NCBI RefSeq assembly: GCF_029537375.1
Contig: NZ_CP120679.1
Span: forward strand, 3,150,001-3,214,000
From: Bacillus sp. HSf4
Lineage (GTDB): Bacteria; Bacillota; Bacilli; Bacillales; Bacillaceae
Reading direction: 5' to 3'
Length of the DNA stretch: 64,000 nucleotides
Each line of letters starts with the position of its first letter. Position 1 is the stretch's first letter. A model generated the notes under the pieces. The model was given only the letters and a program-made list of their open reading frames with translations, was not told the origin of the DNA and made no database searches. The translations under genes were made by a program, and so were the position numbers. This document shows, piece after piece, positions 28,559-39,395 of this stretch.

Positions 28559-28578
28559 GTGTACCGCCTCCTTTCATG

Positions 28579-28610
28579 AAAAAACACACCCGCTTCATAA
28601 ACGCAGGTGC
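28579..28610 (-). terminator. terminator of the yteP-yteU operon
   Basis: On the minus strand CACCTGC and GCGGGTG pair around GTTTATGAA, followed by TGTTTTTTC. Confidence 0.75.
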
Positions 28611-28614
28611 AGTG

Positions 28615-29259
28615 TCACGCTTCCGCTGAGTGAGACCGCTCCGCCGGACCCGTTGCTTCCGCCTTTTTCAGGACTTGATAGGCCAGCCACATGATCGAAT
28701 AACCGAGCAGGCTGACGCTGAAAAATGGAACGATTCCCGGCAGATAGGCAAAAACGGCAAACAGCAAGGCGGTAAGCGCGATCATCGTCAAGGTATATTG
28801 CAGGTACGAAATCCCGAGAAGCAGGGAAAATTTTAAATACAACCGCTTTTTCCAGTCGAAATGGGCCAGAAGCGGAAACACATAGAACAGCATGATGACG
28901 TATAAAAACCCGAACACCATAATGACGAAACGAAGAATGTGCAAAAATAGATTTTCCGGATGAATAAATGCCAGATCAACATAAATAATCGCTCCAACGA
29001 TCAATAGAATGAAGCCGATTGCGTTCGCGCGGAAAAATTCCCCGCGGTACGCCTGCCAAAACGTCCGAAAGATCGGAATGTCCGAGCGGCCCATCACCCA
29101 TTTCCTTGTGACGGCAAATAAAGCGGCGGTCGCCGGCATAAATCCGAATACACCAAACCCGAAAAGTGTAAACGCAAACCACAGCAGATTGGCATAAGAA
29201 AATCTCATCACCCACTCGCAAAAGCTCAGCACTCTTCCCATGGAGACATCCTGTTCCAC
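28615..29259 (-). CDS. yteU: YesL-family (DUF624) membrane protein YteU
   Basis: A 214-residue integral membrane protein with five predicted helices and the YesL-family start (CEWVMRFSYANLLWFAFTLFG in two parts). Members co-occur with carbohydrate ABC importers and are thought to assist them, though the role is unproven. GTG at 29259 lies eight bases after GGGGG. Last gene of the yteP-R-S-T-U operon, followed by a terminator. Confidence 0.8.
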   Translation of the reverse strand: MEQDVSMGRVLSFCEWVMRFSYANLLWFAFTLFGFGVFGFMPATAALFAVTRKWVMGRSDIPIFRTFWQAYRGEFFRANAIGFILLIVGAIIYVDLAFIHPENLFLHILRFVIMVFGFLYVIMLFYVFPLLAHFDWKKRLYLKFSLLLGISYLQYTLTMIALTALLFAVFAYLPGIVPFFSVSLLGYSIMWLAYQVLKKAEATGPAERSHSAEA

Positions 29260-29275
29260 GTTTTTAGCCCCCTTT

Positions 29276-30553
29276 TCAGTGTATGGCTTGGACCTGAAGA
29301 AGCTCTCGAATGTCGATCGGCCTTTTTTCCTTGATGGAACGCCACAATCCTTCCCCGGCTGCGATCGAATAGGCGCCGGCTTCAGCCCCAGCCAGAATCT
29401 CGTAATCCCTCAAAGGGTCTTTTCCTGAAAACAGCTCCTCCATAAGCAGGGGATCTCCGCCGCCATGTCCGCCGGGCTTCTGAACGACGCGGATCGTTTC
29501 TTTCGACTCGAACAGCGGAAAATAGTCGATCGTCTGCTCATCCACTTCAAAAGGAATTCTTCCTGGAGCATGGTATTCTTTCGTTTCCAGCCTTCCTTTT
29601 GTACCGTTGATCGCAAGGCGGTAGCCTTCATACGGAGCGGAAAAAAGCAGCGAATAATTCAATATGGCACCCCCGTCATATTTCAAAACGGCGGCGTAGG
29701 TGTCTTCGATGTCGATTTCTTCATCGAATATACAAGCGTCAGGCCGGTAGCCGGAGTATAAAAGATGCTGATTGTCATCCGCTTTGATGTGGTCATCCTC
29801 GGGATCGCCGTCTTTCCATCTCATATAGTAACGGCATTTCTTTTTGACGTGACATGTCCCGCAATAACGCGGCTCCCCTTTTTCAGGGTTCATTTCACCG
29901 TCCGGTCCGTAGTAGTTCAGACCGCCGTAGGAAAAGACTTCACGGGGTTTTTGATCAAGCCACCAATTGACAAGATCGAAGTGGTGTGTGGACTTATGGA
30001 CGGAAAGCCCGCCGGAGTACTTTCTCATTCTGTTCCAGCGCTTAAAATAGCTCGCTCCATGGTACGTGTCGATATACCAGTTCAGGTCAACCGATGTAAT
30101 GGTGCCGAGCTTTCCTGCAAGAATCATCTCTTTAATTTTGCGGTGGAATGGATTATAGCGGTAGTTGAACGTGACGGTCACTCTGCCTTTGCTGGCCTTT
30201 TCGGCTTCCAATACAGCTCTTGCATCCCCGGCTGTTGTCACCATCGGCTTTTCAGCAATCACGTCGATATTCTTTTTTAAAGCGCCCAAAATATAGCGGG
30301 CATGTGTATCATCGCGGCCCGCAACAATCACAGCGTCAGGTTTGACTTCCTCAAGCATGGCCTCAAATCGTTCAGCGCGAAAAAAAGGTACCGGCCCAAG
30401 CTCCGGAAATCTCTTTTTGCAGACGGCTTCCCGCAGCGGATCATCATCCAAAAGCGCGGCGATCGAGTGCTTCCGTCGGTATTGCTTCAGAAGAGGCTCG
30501 ATAAACATATTGATGGCGCGGCCGCTCAGCCCGCAAATCGCATATTTTTTCAT
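29276..30553 (-). CDS. yteT: Gfo/Idh/MocA-family oxidoreductase YteT
   Basis: A 425-residue NAD(P)-dependent sugar oxidoreductase. Rossmann start KYAICGLSGRAINMFIEP, then AVIVAGRDDTHA, the Gfo/Idh/MocA catalytic EKPMVTT with Lys (about residue 94), and SVHKSTHHFDLVNWW. A CGTCHVKKKCRYYMRW insert with several Cys may bind metal. Likely oxidises or epimerises a pectin-derived sugar. ATG at 30553 follows AGAGGGG. Within the rhamnogalacturonan operon. Confidence 0.85.
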   Translation of the reverse strand: MKKYAICGLSGRAINMFIEPLLKQYRRKHSIAALLDDDPLREAVCKKRFPELGPVPFFRAERFEAMLEEVKPDAVIVAGRDDTHARYILGALKKNIDVIAEKPMVTTAGDARAVLEAEKASKGRVTVTFNYRYNPFHRKIKEMILAGKLGTITSVDLNWYIDTYHGASYFKRWNRMRKYSGGLSVHKSTHHFDLVNWWLDQKPREVFSYGGLNYYGPDGEMNPEKGEPRYCGTCHVKKKCRYYMRWKDGDPEDDHIKADDNQHLLYSGYRPDACIFDEEIDIEDTYAAVLKYDGGAILNYSLLFSAPYEGYRLAINGTKGRLETKEYHAPGRIPFEVDEQTIDYFPLFESKETIRVVQKPGGHGGGDPLLMEELFSGKDPLRDYEILAGAEAGAYSIAAGEGLWRSIKEKRPIDIRELLQVQAIH

Positions 30554-30567
30554 TGGCACCCCTCTGT

Positions 30568-32195
<1,628 letters not shown>

Positions 32196-32210
32196 TCATT
32201 CAAGAATTTT

Positions 32211-33176
32211 TCAGTAAATTCCTTCTTCTCCAAACTTCTTGGCCATCCTGTTCGCAAACATGACCAGCACGAGTCCCACAGCGGCTTTGAACAAACCGAC
32301 AGCCGTGCTGTAGCTGAATTGCCCCTGCTTTAACCCGGCCGTATACACATACGTATCAAAGATCTCGGCTACTTCCCGGTTCGTAGCATTCAACAGCAGG
32401 TACACATGCTCAAATCCAAGCTCCAAGGTATCGCCGATTTTCAGAATCAGCAGTACGACAATCACGCTTCTGATCGCCGGCAGGGTAACATGCCACATCC
32501 TCCGCAGGCGATTGGCCCCATCCATTTTTGCCGCTTCGTAAAGCTGCGGATCGACCGCGGTCATCGCCGCCAAATAAATGATCGTCGACCATCCGGCCTC
32601 CCTCCAGATGACCTGAAGAATATACATCGGCCTGAACCAGTTTTCATTCAGCAAAAAGTTGATTTTTTCCCCGCCAAAATAGGCGATCAACTCATTAATC
32701 AGCCCTCCGTCCACCGTCAACAGGACAAATGAAAGCGAAACGACGATGACCCAGGACATAAAATGCGGAATATAAATCATCGTCTGGACAAATTTTTTAA
32801 AAAGTGCGATTCTGACTTCGTTGAGCAAAAGAGCTAAAATAATCGGAATCGGAAAAAATACGACAAGGTTTAAGAAAAACAACACCAACGTGTTCTTCAG
32901 CAGCATAAAAAAGGTCGGTTCTGTAAACAGTCTTTCAAAATGCTTAAATCCGACCCATTCGCTCCCCGTTATGCCGAGAAATGGCTGGTAATCCTGAAAG
33001 GCGATGACAATTCCCCACATCGGTACATACTTGAAAAGAAGAAAGTAAATCAATCCCGGAAGGATCATTAAATATAAATATTTTTGCTGAAGGGCTTTCT
33101 CAAAAAAACGCGTCTTTCTCTCTTTTCCGACAATCAGGGCCTTTTCCTTCCCGGTCGGAACTTGTGCAGCTTTCAT
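32211..33176 (-). CDS. yteP: sugar ABC importer permease YteP
   Basis: A 321-residue LplB-type permease with six membrane helices (for example YLMILPGLIYFLLFKYVPMW) and the EAA loop EAAKMDGANRLRRMWHVTLP at about residue 217. First gene of the yteP-R-S-T-U operon, preceded by AGGGAGG. In B. subtilis it acts with YtcP, YtcQ and the general ATPase MsmX (not encoded here) to import rhamnogalacturonan oligosaccharides. Divergent from the ytdP regulator. Confidence 0.9.
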   Translation of the reverse strand: MKAAQVPTGKEKALIVGKERKTRFFEKALQQKYLYLMILPGLIYFLLFKYVPMWGIVIAFQDYQPFLGITGSEWVGFKHFERLFTEPTFFMLLKNTLVLFFLNLVVFFPIPIILALLLNEVRIALFKKFVQTMIYIPHFMSWVIVVSLSFVLLTVDGGLINELIAYFGGEKINFLLNENWFRPMYILQVIWREAGWSTIIYLAAMTAVDPQLYEAAKMDGANRLRRMWHVTLPAIRSVIVVLLILKIGDTLELGFEHVYLLLNATNREVAEIFDTYVYTAGLKQGQFSYSTAVGLFKAAVGLVLVMFANRMAKKFGEEGIY

Positions 33177-33392
33177 AAACGGCCTCCCTTCACGGTGTTT
33201 GCTTCCACTTTAAATCAGGCCGCAAAATGCAGTCTACAATCATATCATCACATCGCCCGCTGCTTTCTTTCCAAGCTTTAAGATCTAATAAAATGAAACG
33301 TTGATTAGGAAATGATTATTGACAAATTCACACAAAAGTCGGATTAATTATATATGAGCAATTCATTTCCAGACTCGGTTGGGGGGGAATTT

Positions 33393-35702
33393 ATGAAAAG
33401 GAAACAATATAAGTTTTACTATAAGCTGGTGACCTTCTTTTTGATTCTCAGCACCATTCCGGTCGTCATCGTCGGCTTTTTTTCCTATCAAAGATCAGCG
33501 GAGACGATTGAACAAAACGTCACAAACGAAAAGCTCCAAACCGTTGGCCAGGCGCAATTGAATATCGAACATATTTTAAAAACGGTTGATCATTCCTTCA
33601 CCCATTATGTCCGTTCCTACCCTTTAATTCAGACGCTAAGCCTGAGCATCACGCCAGAACGCTTTCAGCTGTACAACCAAATCAATAAAGAATTAAACAA
33701 GCTGCAGACATTTGACACCGACTTGAGCGATATCACCTTGATCAGTGAAGAAAAAAAGTGGTATATCAACAATTCGGGGCTATACCATTTGGATCAGCGG
33801 CGGCAAGCCCTGATGATCTCGCTCTACAACTCGCTAAAAAGCCGGTCAAGCTGGGTGCTTGAAAAAAACAATGCCCTTGTCGCTACAAAGGAAGGAACAG
33901 CTGAAAACTGCCCGTACAATATCAACCTGGTCAAACAGCTTCCTTTGAACAGCATGGAAAACAAAGGTCTTGCGATCGCAAGCATTCCTTCCTGCTCGCT
34001 CGTGAAAAGAATGCCGCTCAAATCAAAAACAAGCAGCATGATGGCGCTCGATGACAACGGCCGGATTATGCTGCATCCCAAGCCCTCCATGATCGGACAA
34101 TCGATCAAAAATGAAGGGTACTTCAAAAAAATCCGCAGGCTGTCAACAAAAAACGGGCAGTTTGATACAATGATCAATGATACAAATTACAACATTACAT
34201 ACCAGAAATCCGACTATAACAACTGGATATACATTTCTCTCACGACCATGCCTGAGCTCTATCAGCAAACCACTTCAATCGGCTGGTTCACCTTTACGAT
34301 CTGCGCCATTTTGTTAGCGCTTTCATGCTTGTTTTCCTGGTTCGGATCACGCCATTTCTACAAGCCAATCAAGGTTCTTTATGAATCCGTCTCAGGCTTC
34401 ACCTCAGGAACCGACTCCGGGAAAAAGCGGCCTGAAAGCGAATTCGAATTGATTGAGCGGAATATTAAAGAGATGAAAGATAGAAATCATGACCTCACGA
34501 TACGGGTGAAGCAGCAGGTCTCACAATTGAGGCAGTATTTTTTGACAAGACTTTTGCTCGGCAAGCTGACGGAAGAGGAAATCAAAGAGCGCTTCTCAGG
34601 GCTCGGATTTCCCGAAGATTGGAGCCATCTCTCCATCTTTAGTTTGCAGATTGATACACTGAAAGGTACGGCATATGAAAAAAAGGATCTCGATGTCCTG
34701 CTGTTTGCGATCAACAGTCTTGCGGAACGCGCCGTGCCGCAAGAAAAGCGGCTGCCGCCAGTCGTCATCGACAAAACGCAAACAACCATCATCATCAACC
34801 GCGGCCAGTCACTCGACAGATTTCACCAATATTTAAAAACGGCCGCCGTGTCCATTCAGGAAAAAATCCATAAGGAGCTCGGACTCCATGTCAGCATCGG
34901 CATCAGCCAGCCTTTTACAAGCCTTTCCATGTCCAAGCATGCTTATCTGGAAGGTCTTGAAGCCTTAACATACAGGCTGCAATCCGGAAAGCGCGCGGTC
35001 ATTTTCTTTGAGCATCTTGACCGGAACAAAGCGTTGCTGACCCAGTTTCCCAAACAGATTCAAAATGAGTTGTTTGAAGCGATTAAAGCGTGTGAAGAGG
35101 AAAAAGCAGCCGAGAAGCTCCGGCTTTTGCTGGACGCCATCTGCTCTGAGAACGCGAACCCGCATCAATGCCAGGTCACCATTGCGAGACTGCTGAACAA
35201 CTTAATCGAATATATGCACCTGCTCGGCATCGAACTGTTCGAATCGGATGGAAACAAAATGCTGTATGACGATATATTTGAGCTGACCACATTGGAAGAG
35301 ATCGAAAGCTGGCTGAACAGACAGATGATCGGAAAAATGATCGAGACGCTCTCAGTCAGAGAAGAATCGCAGTACAAAAACATCTCAGAGCAAATCGTCC
35401 ATATCATCCAGCAGGAGTTCGATACCGATCTGACCCTTGAATCCATCGCCGGAAGACTCCATTACAACCCGAATTATTTAAGCAGCATTTTCCGAAAAGA
35501 AATGAAGATATCATTCAGCGAATATTTATCATCATACCGTCATCATATCGCGAAAAGCTGGCTGACCGAAACGACCTTGTCCGTCAAAGAAATCTCTGAA
35601 AAACTGAAATATAAAAATCCGCAAAACTTCATCCGTTCATTCAAAAAACTGGAAGGGATCACACCCGGAAAGTACCGCGAATTGAAAAATCATTCGGCAT
35701 AA
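33393..35702 (+). CDS. ytdP: membrane AraC-family regulator YtdP
   Basis: A 769-residue membrane-bound transcription regulator. TM1 (residues 10-30, LVTFFLILSTIPVVIVGFFS) and TM2 (near residue 300, FTFTICAILLALSCLFSWFG in two parts) flank an extracellular Cache-like sensor. The cytosolic part ends in two AraC HTH motifs (LTLESIAGRLHYNPNYLSSIF and VKEISEKLKYKNPQNFIRSF, each cited in pieces). It probably senses pectin fragments and activates the divergent yte operon and ytcPQ. ATG 33393 follows a GGGGGGG site; the upstream ATG 33354 is less likely. Confidence 0.88.
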   Translation: MKRKQYKFYYKLVTFFLILSTIPVVIVGFFSYQRSAETIEQNVTNEKLQTVGQAQLNIEHILKTVDHSFTHYVRSYPLIQTLSLSITPERFQLYNQINKELNKLQTFDTDLSDITLISEEKKWYINNSGLYHLDQRRQALMISLYNSLKSRSSWVLEKNNALVATKEGTAENCPYNINLVKQLPLNSMENKGLAIASIPSCSLVKRMPLKSKTSSMMALDDNGRIMLHPKPSMIGQSIKNEGYFKKIRRLSTKNGQFDTMINDTNYNITYQKSDYNNWIYISLTTMPELYQQTTSIGWFTFTICAILLALSCLFSWFGSRHFYKPIKVLYESVSGFTSGTDSGKKRPESEFELIERNIKEMKDRNHDLTIRVKQQVSQLRQYFLTRLLLGKLTEEEIKERFSGLGFPEDWSHLSIFSLQIDTLKGTAYEKKDLDVLLFAINSLAERAVPQEKRLPPVVIDKTQTTIIINRGQSLDRFHQYLKTAAVSIQEKIHKELGLHVSIGISQPFTSLSMSKHAYLEGLEALTYRLQSGKRAVIFFEHLDRNKALLTQFPKQIQNELFEAIKACEEEKAAEKLRLLLDAICSENANPHQCQVTIARLLNNLIEYMHLLGIELFESDGNKMLYDDIFELTTLEEIESWLNRQMIGKMIETLSVREESQYKNISEQIVHIIQQEFDTDLTLESIAGRLHYNPNYLSSIFRKEMKISFSEYLSSYRHHIAKSWLTETTLSVKEISEKLKYKNPQNFIRSFKKLEGITPGKYRELKNHSA

Positions 35703-35743
35703 ATAATAACCACCCGTCATCAAGGGTGGTTATTATTTTTGAT
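35702..35743 (+). terminator. ytdP terminator
   Basis: AATAATAACCACCC and GGGTGGTTATTATT pair around GTCATCAA, then TTTT: a long, strong stem. Confidence 0.9.
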
Positions 35744-35777
35744 GTCCCCAATTATGCTGGACATAAGCCGCCATGGG

Positions 35778-35805
35778 TTTACATTTGTGTTAAATGATTT
35801 AAAAT
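35778..35805 (+). promoter_or_regulatory. SigA-type promoter for a small membrane peptide
   Basis: TTTACA (35778-35783), 16-base spacer, TAAAAT (35800-35805), 40 bases before the small gene. Confidence 0.5.
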
Positions 35806-35844
35806 CATACATGAAAAGGATACTTCCTGTTAGGAGGTCATTAA

Positions 35845-35937
35845 ATGCCATTAGGAACTTTAATAGTTTCCATCTTAGCCGTTATCGGTACTGTATTTCT
35901 GATTATTAGAGCATTTAAAAGACAAAGATCCAATTGA
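35845..35937 (+). CDS. 30-residue single-span membrane peptide
   Basis: A tiny gene with a near-perfect TTAGGAGG site five to eight bases before ATG. The 30-residue product is a membrane span (LIVSILAVIGTVFLII) followed by a basic tail RAFKRQRSN. It has its own promoter-like sequence. Small hydrophobic peptides with positive tails include type I toxins, but I see no antisense RNA promoter that would prove this. About 10 bases after its stop, GAAGGAGG precedes another 17-codon frame (35953-36003) whose reality is doubtful. Not part of the B. subtilis order I recall. Confidence 0.6.
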   Translation: MPLGTLIVSILAVIGTVFLIIRAFKRQRSN

Positions 35938-36045
35938 GTAAGAAGGAGGATGCCTCAAAAACATCAATTGGTTATTTTAGAACCAGAACAGACTGTTCAG
36001 TAGCAGGCGAAATCGCCCCATCCTATAGAGTCAAAATTACATAAA

Positions 36046-36071
36046 AACAATCCCGGGGGGCCGGGATTGTC
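36046..36071 (-). terminator. ytcQ terminator
   Basis: ACAATCCCGG and CCGGGATTGT form a tight stem, followed on the minus strand by TTTTTATG. Confidence 0.8.
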
Positions 36072-36073
36072 TC

Positions 36074-37576
36074 CTATTTCTCCGCTTTTTGAAACGCTTC
36101 TTCATACTCCTTTATCACTTGATCGCCGCCGTTTGAGCGCCATTTTTCGACCGCTTGTTCAAATTGGCTTTCATCTATCTTCCCGAGGATGAATTGATAT
36201 GTGGCATCATCGATGATCTTTTGCAGTTCATCTCCCCTTTCCGATTCGGTTTGGGAGTACAGGCTCTCAGCCGGGTTTGAGACGATGATCTTTTGATTGT
36301 CTTCTGTCAGCTCTTCATATTTTGAACGAAGCGGATCTCCCGTGTTTTTCAAATAGGCTTTATCAATGCCGACAAGTGAGACAAGCGGCTGAATTTCGGC
36401 TTGCCAGTCTTTCAGGTTTTTCTCAATGCGTTTGAAATGTTGATCCCCTTCTTTTTTGTAGTGAACCCCTTCGATGCCGTATGTCATCAGGCTGTAGACA
36501 TCCTCTTCTGCAATTCGGTCAAAAAAGGCTAAAATCCGTTTCAGCTCTTTCTCCGTTTTGACGCTCGTTTTCGGAAAGGCGAAGATTCCATTATGTCCGC
36601 CGGATGCCCAGACGTGTTCTTTCCCGTCAGGTCCTTTGATGCGGTTGATGATATCAAGCTCCATCTTGTCATCAACAGACTGGTCTCTTAAATTGACGGC
36701 ATCGACCATGTTTCCTACATAAATGCCGGATTTCCCTTGAGAAAACAGCTCCTGCTGCTGTGTTTTGCTTGTTACCGGAAAATCCTTATTGATCAGCCCT
36801 TCGTCATACAACTTTTTCATATACTTCATGGTGTCCATATATGCTGTCGTCATGAAAGCAGGTGTAAACTTGCCGTTCTGTTCTTTCCAGTCTGTCGGCA
36901 TCCCCATATATGAACCCAATGTTTTAAACGCCCCGTAAATCAGATCATTTCTGTCGGCAAATCCAATCGTATCCTGCTTTCCGTCTTGATCTGGATCATT
37001 TTCTGTAAACGCTTTGGCCGTTTTGTATAAATCATCCAATGTTTTCGGCATCTCGAGACCCAGGTTGTCGAGCCAATCTTTGCGGATGACGATCCCTTGT
37101 CTTGATAGCGGGCGCTCTCTGTAGATGCCGTAAAGCTTTCCATCGATTGATGCATTTTTATTGATGAGCTTGTTCATTTTGCTCAGATTCGGATAATCCT
37201 TTAAATAAGGGCCGACTTCCCAAAACATCCCCGATCTGAAGGCATTCATGACAGATGAATTTTTGATGTCCTGAATGGTGACCACTTTCGGCAGGTTTCC
37301 GGCGGCGAGGGCGGAATTCAAGCGGTCTTCTTTGACCGCATCAGGCACCCACATTAAATCAAGCTTTGTATTGGTGAGCTCTTCAATTTTTTTAATCGCC
37401 GTATCCTTTGGCGGCTGCTGGTGATAGAGAATCACCATCCAGCTCAAATCAAGGGGAGAATCAAGATCCACCTTCTCATCCTTTGAAGAAGCCTGGTCGG
37501 CTCCCTTCGAGCAGCCCAGCAATCCCCCCGCCAAAAGCAGCAGCATCAACATCGGGATCAGCCATTTTTTCCCCAT
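36074..37576 (-). CDS. ytcQ: sugar-binding lipoprotein YtcQ
   Basis: A 500-residue extracellular solute-binding lipoprotein of family 1. The signal peptide ends in the lipobox LLGC (Cys-22), and the mature part shows typical YtcQ/LplA features (NTKLDLMWVPDAVKEDRL, DPDQDGKQDTIGFADRND, GKSGIYVGNM in separate blocks). It captures rhamnogalacturonan oligosaccharides for the YteP-YtcP permease. GGAGGGG precedes ATG. Downstream of ytcP with 16 bases between them, so co-transcribed, and ends at a strong terminator. Confidence 0.9.
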   Translation of the reverse strand: MGKKWLIPMLMLLLLAGGLLGCSKGADQASSKDEKVDLDSPLDLSWMVILYHQQPPKDTAIKKIEELTNTKLDLMWVPDAVKEDRLNSALAAGNLPKVVTIQDIKNSSVMNAFRSGMFWEVGPYLKDYPNLSKMNKLINKNASIDGKLYGIYRERPLSRQGIVIRKDWLDNLGLEMPKTLDDLYKTAKAFTENDPDQDGKQDTIGFADRNDLIYGAFKTLGSYMGMPTDWKEQNGKFTPAFMTTAYMDTMKYMKKLYDEGLINKDFPVTSKTQQQELFSQGKSGIYVGNMVDAVNLRDQSVDDKMELDIINRIKGPDGKEHVWASGGHNGIFAFPKTSVKTEKELKRILAFFDRIAEEDVYSLMTYGIEGVHYKKEGDQHFKRIEKNLKDWQAEIQPLVSLVGIDKAYLKNTGDPLRSKYEELTEDNQKIIVSNPAESLYSQTESERGDELQKIIDDATYQFILGKIDESQFEQAVEKWRSNGGDQVIKEYEEAFQKAEK

Positions 37577-37592
37577 ATCGTCCCCTCCGTTT

Positions 37593-38471
37593 TCATCCTT
37601 TTATAGATCCTAATAACGCTCCCTTTGCAAAGTGCTTTTGAATAAACGGATATACGAGCAGCACCGGTATGGTCGCAACGACGATAACCGCCATTTTAAT
37701 CGTTTGCTCCGGAGGCGGTGAAGCCGCTCCCATTTCCGTCATATCTCCCTGCATTCCGCTTGATACAATCACGATTTGCCGAAGCAGAACCTGAATCGGC
37801 CACTTCGTCGAATCATTCAAATACAGAATCGCCTGCATATACGTGTTCCAATAGGTGACGGCATAGAACAGTGAAATCGTCGCAATCGCCGGCAGGGACA
37901 GCGGCAGAATGATGCGGAAGAAAATCCCCAGATCATTGCAGCCGTCCATTTTCGCTGATTCTTCCAAACTATCCGGGATATTTTGAAAGAAATTTTTTAA
38001 AATGATCAGGTTAAAGGCATTGATGGCGGTCGGGAGAATCAGAGACCAGTAGGAATCCAAGAGTCCAAGTGTTTTGACGACGAGAAATGTCGGGATCATA
38101 CCGCCGCTGAAGAGCATCGTAAAGACGACTAAAAACATCAGCACCCGTCTGCCCGCCAGCTCTCTTCTCGACAATCCGTAGGCCATCAGTGAGGAAAGAA
38201 ACATGCTGACCGCCGTTCCTGCGGCCGTCACAAGAATGGAAATGATTAAGCTTCTGTAGACAATATCGGTCGAAAAAATATATTTGTACGCCTCCAGTGA
38301 AAAAGTCGTCGGGATTAAAATGAACTTTTTCGAAATCACCTCTTCCACTGTCGCAAAAGAAGCGGCTATCACATGGATAAACGGCAGTACACAAACCAGT
38401 CCAAATCCCGCTAAAAATGAATAATTCAATATGTCAAACAAACGGCTACCTGCAGAATGTCTGATCGTCAT
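37593..38471 (-). CDS. ytcP: sugar ABC importer permease YtcP
   Basis: A 292-residue LplC-type permease with six helices and the EAA loop EESAKMDGCNDLGIFFRIILP at about residue 185 (cited in pieces). Partner of YteP and YtcQ. ATG 38471 follows AAGGAGGGG; an in-frame ATG nine codons upstream would overlap the cre site and has no ribosome site. First gene of the ytcP-ytcQ operon, under likely CcpA repression through the site just upstream. Confidence 0.88.
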   Translation of the reverse strand: MTIRHSAGSRLFDILNYSFLAGFGLVCVLPFIHVIAASFATVEEVISKKFILIPTTFSLEAYKYIFSTDIVYRSLIISILVTAAGTAVSMFLSSLMAYGLSRRELAGRRVLMFLVVFTMLFSGGMIPTFLVVKTLGLLDSYWSLILPTAINAFNLIILKNFFQNIPDSLEESAKMDGCNDLGIFFRIILPLSLPAIATISLFYAVTYWNTYMQAILYLNDSTKWPIQVLLRQIVIVSSGMQGDMTEMGAASPPPEQTIKMAVIVVATIPVLLVYPFIQKHFAKGALLGSIKG

Positions 38472-38483
38472 TCCACCCCTCCT

Positions 38484-38497
38484 TGTAAGCGCTATCA
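38484..38497. promoter_or_regulatory. CcpA cre site upstream of ytcP
   Basis: TGTAAGCGCTATCA fits the Bacillus cre consensus TGWAANCGNTNWCA at every position. It lies 13 bases before the ytcP start, in the transcribed leader, where CcpA would block transcription when a preferred sugar is present. Confidence 0.75.
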
Positions 38498-38613
38498 AAA
38501 AATTACGATATCGTGTCTAAAATGTAGCAAACAGAGGTGAGAGCGTCTATAATCATTTTTTAAGCAGGGGCGGGAAAACGGAGAATCGGATTATGACCTT
38601 AAGAAATGACATG

Positions 38614-39375
38614 TCAGGTCCCGAGAAGGTCTGACGTGTTGACTTTCGGCGTGTAGCCCAGCTCGCGGACAGCTGAGTCAATCGACCACGGCTTCTGTGG
38701 ATTGTCGCTGACTGCGTAATATGTACCATACGTGATCCCGGATTCGATGGCGGCTTTAAAAATACTGATAAGGTCCGTGTGCGACAACAGTGTTTTGATT
38801 GTTCTCGGCTTTTTATGAAGCGTTTCTTTTTCGTTGTCAGCCGCTGTTCCGATCCGCAAATTGATAACGGAATGCGGAGCCTCTGAATGATGTGCAAACA
38901 AATGACCGAGGTTTTCGGAAGCCAATTTCAACAGTCCGTACAAGCTTTTGGACTGCGGGTAGTCATCTGTCTGGATCTCCCTCTCTAAAAGAGACACCCC
39001 GTCTTTTTCATAAACATCTGTGACATGGTTGCTGCTGGCAAAAATAACTTTGGGAACACCGCACTCGGCTGCCGCCCGCAAAATGCTGTACGTCGCTTTA
39101 AAGTAGATGCCGGTCATTTTCTCGAATTCATTTCGGTCAAGGAGATCGCCGGACGGCTTTACAGCCAAAAGGTTGATCAGCACGTCTGTCCGCGCCGGAA
39201 TACTGTTTACCACCTGTTCATAATCTGTTGCATCACCGCGGACAAACCGGGCTGACATTGCCGATTCAGGCTTTTTCAAATCCATGACCGTCAGCTCATA
39301 CCCGTCCCGTGACAGCCCCTTGGCTAAAATGCGCCCCACCGTTCCGTTTCCTCCGAAAATCATCACCTTTTTCAC
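38614..39375 (-). CDS. ytbQ: NAD-dependent epimerase/dehydratase YtbQ
   Basis: A 253-residue extended SDR-family enzyme. Rossmann motif MIFGGNGTVGRILAKGL at the start; catalytic region SQS..YGLLK (YPQSKSLYGLLKLASE in pieces) has the YxxxK-like Tyr and Lys. Substrate likely a nucleotide sugar or uronate, by context with pectin genes. GTG 39375 is selected because it matches B. subtilis YtbQ length, although AGGAGG is 12 bases upstream. It overlaps the ytaP stop region and is probably co-transcribed with it. Confidence 0.8.
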   Translation of the reverse strand: MKKVMIFGGNGTVGRILAKGLSRDGYELTVMDLKKPESAMSARFVRGDATDYEQVVNSIPARTDVLINLLAVKPSGDLLDRNEFEKMTGIYFKATYSILRAAAECGVPKVIFASSNHVTDVYEKDGVSLLEREIQTDDYPQSKSLYGLLKLASENLGHLFAHHSEAPHSVINLRIGTAADNEKETLHKKPRTIKTLLSHTDLISIFKAAIESGITYGTYYAVSDNPQKPWSIDSAVRELGYTPKVNTSDLLGT

Positions 39376-39395
39376 AGCTTTTTCATTCCTCCTGT

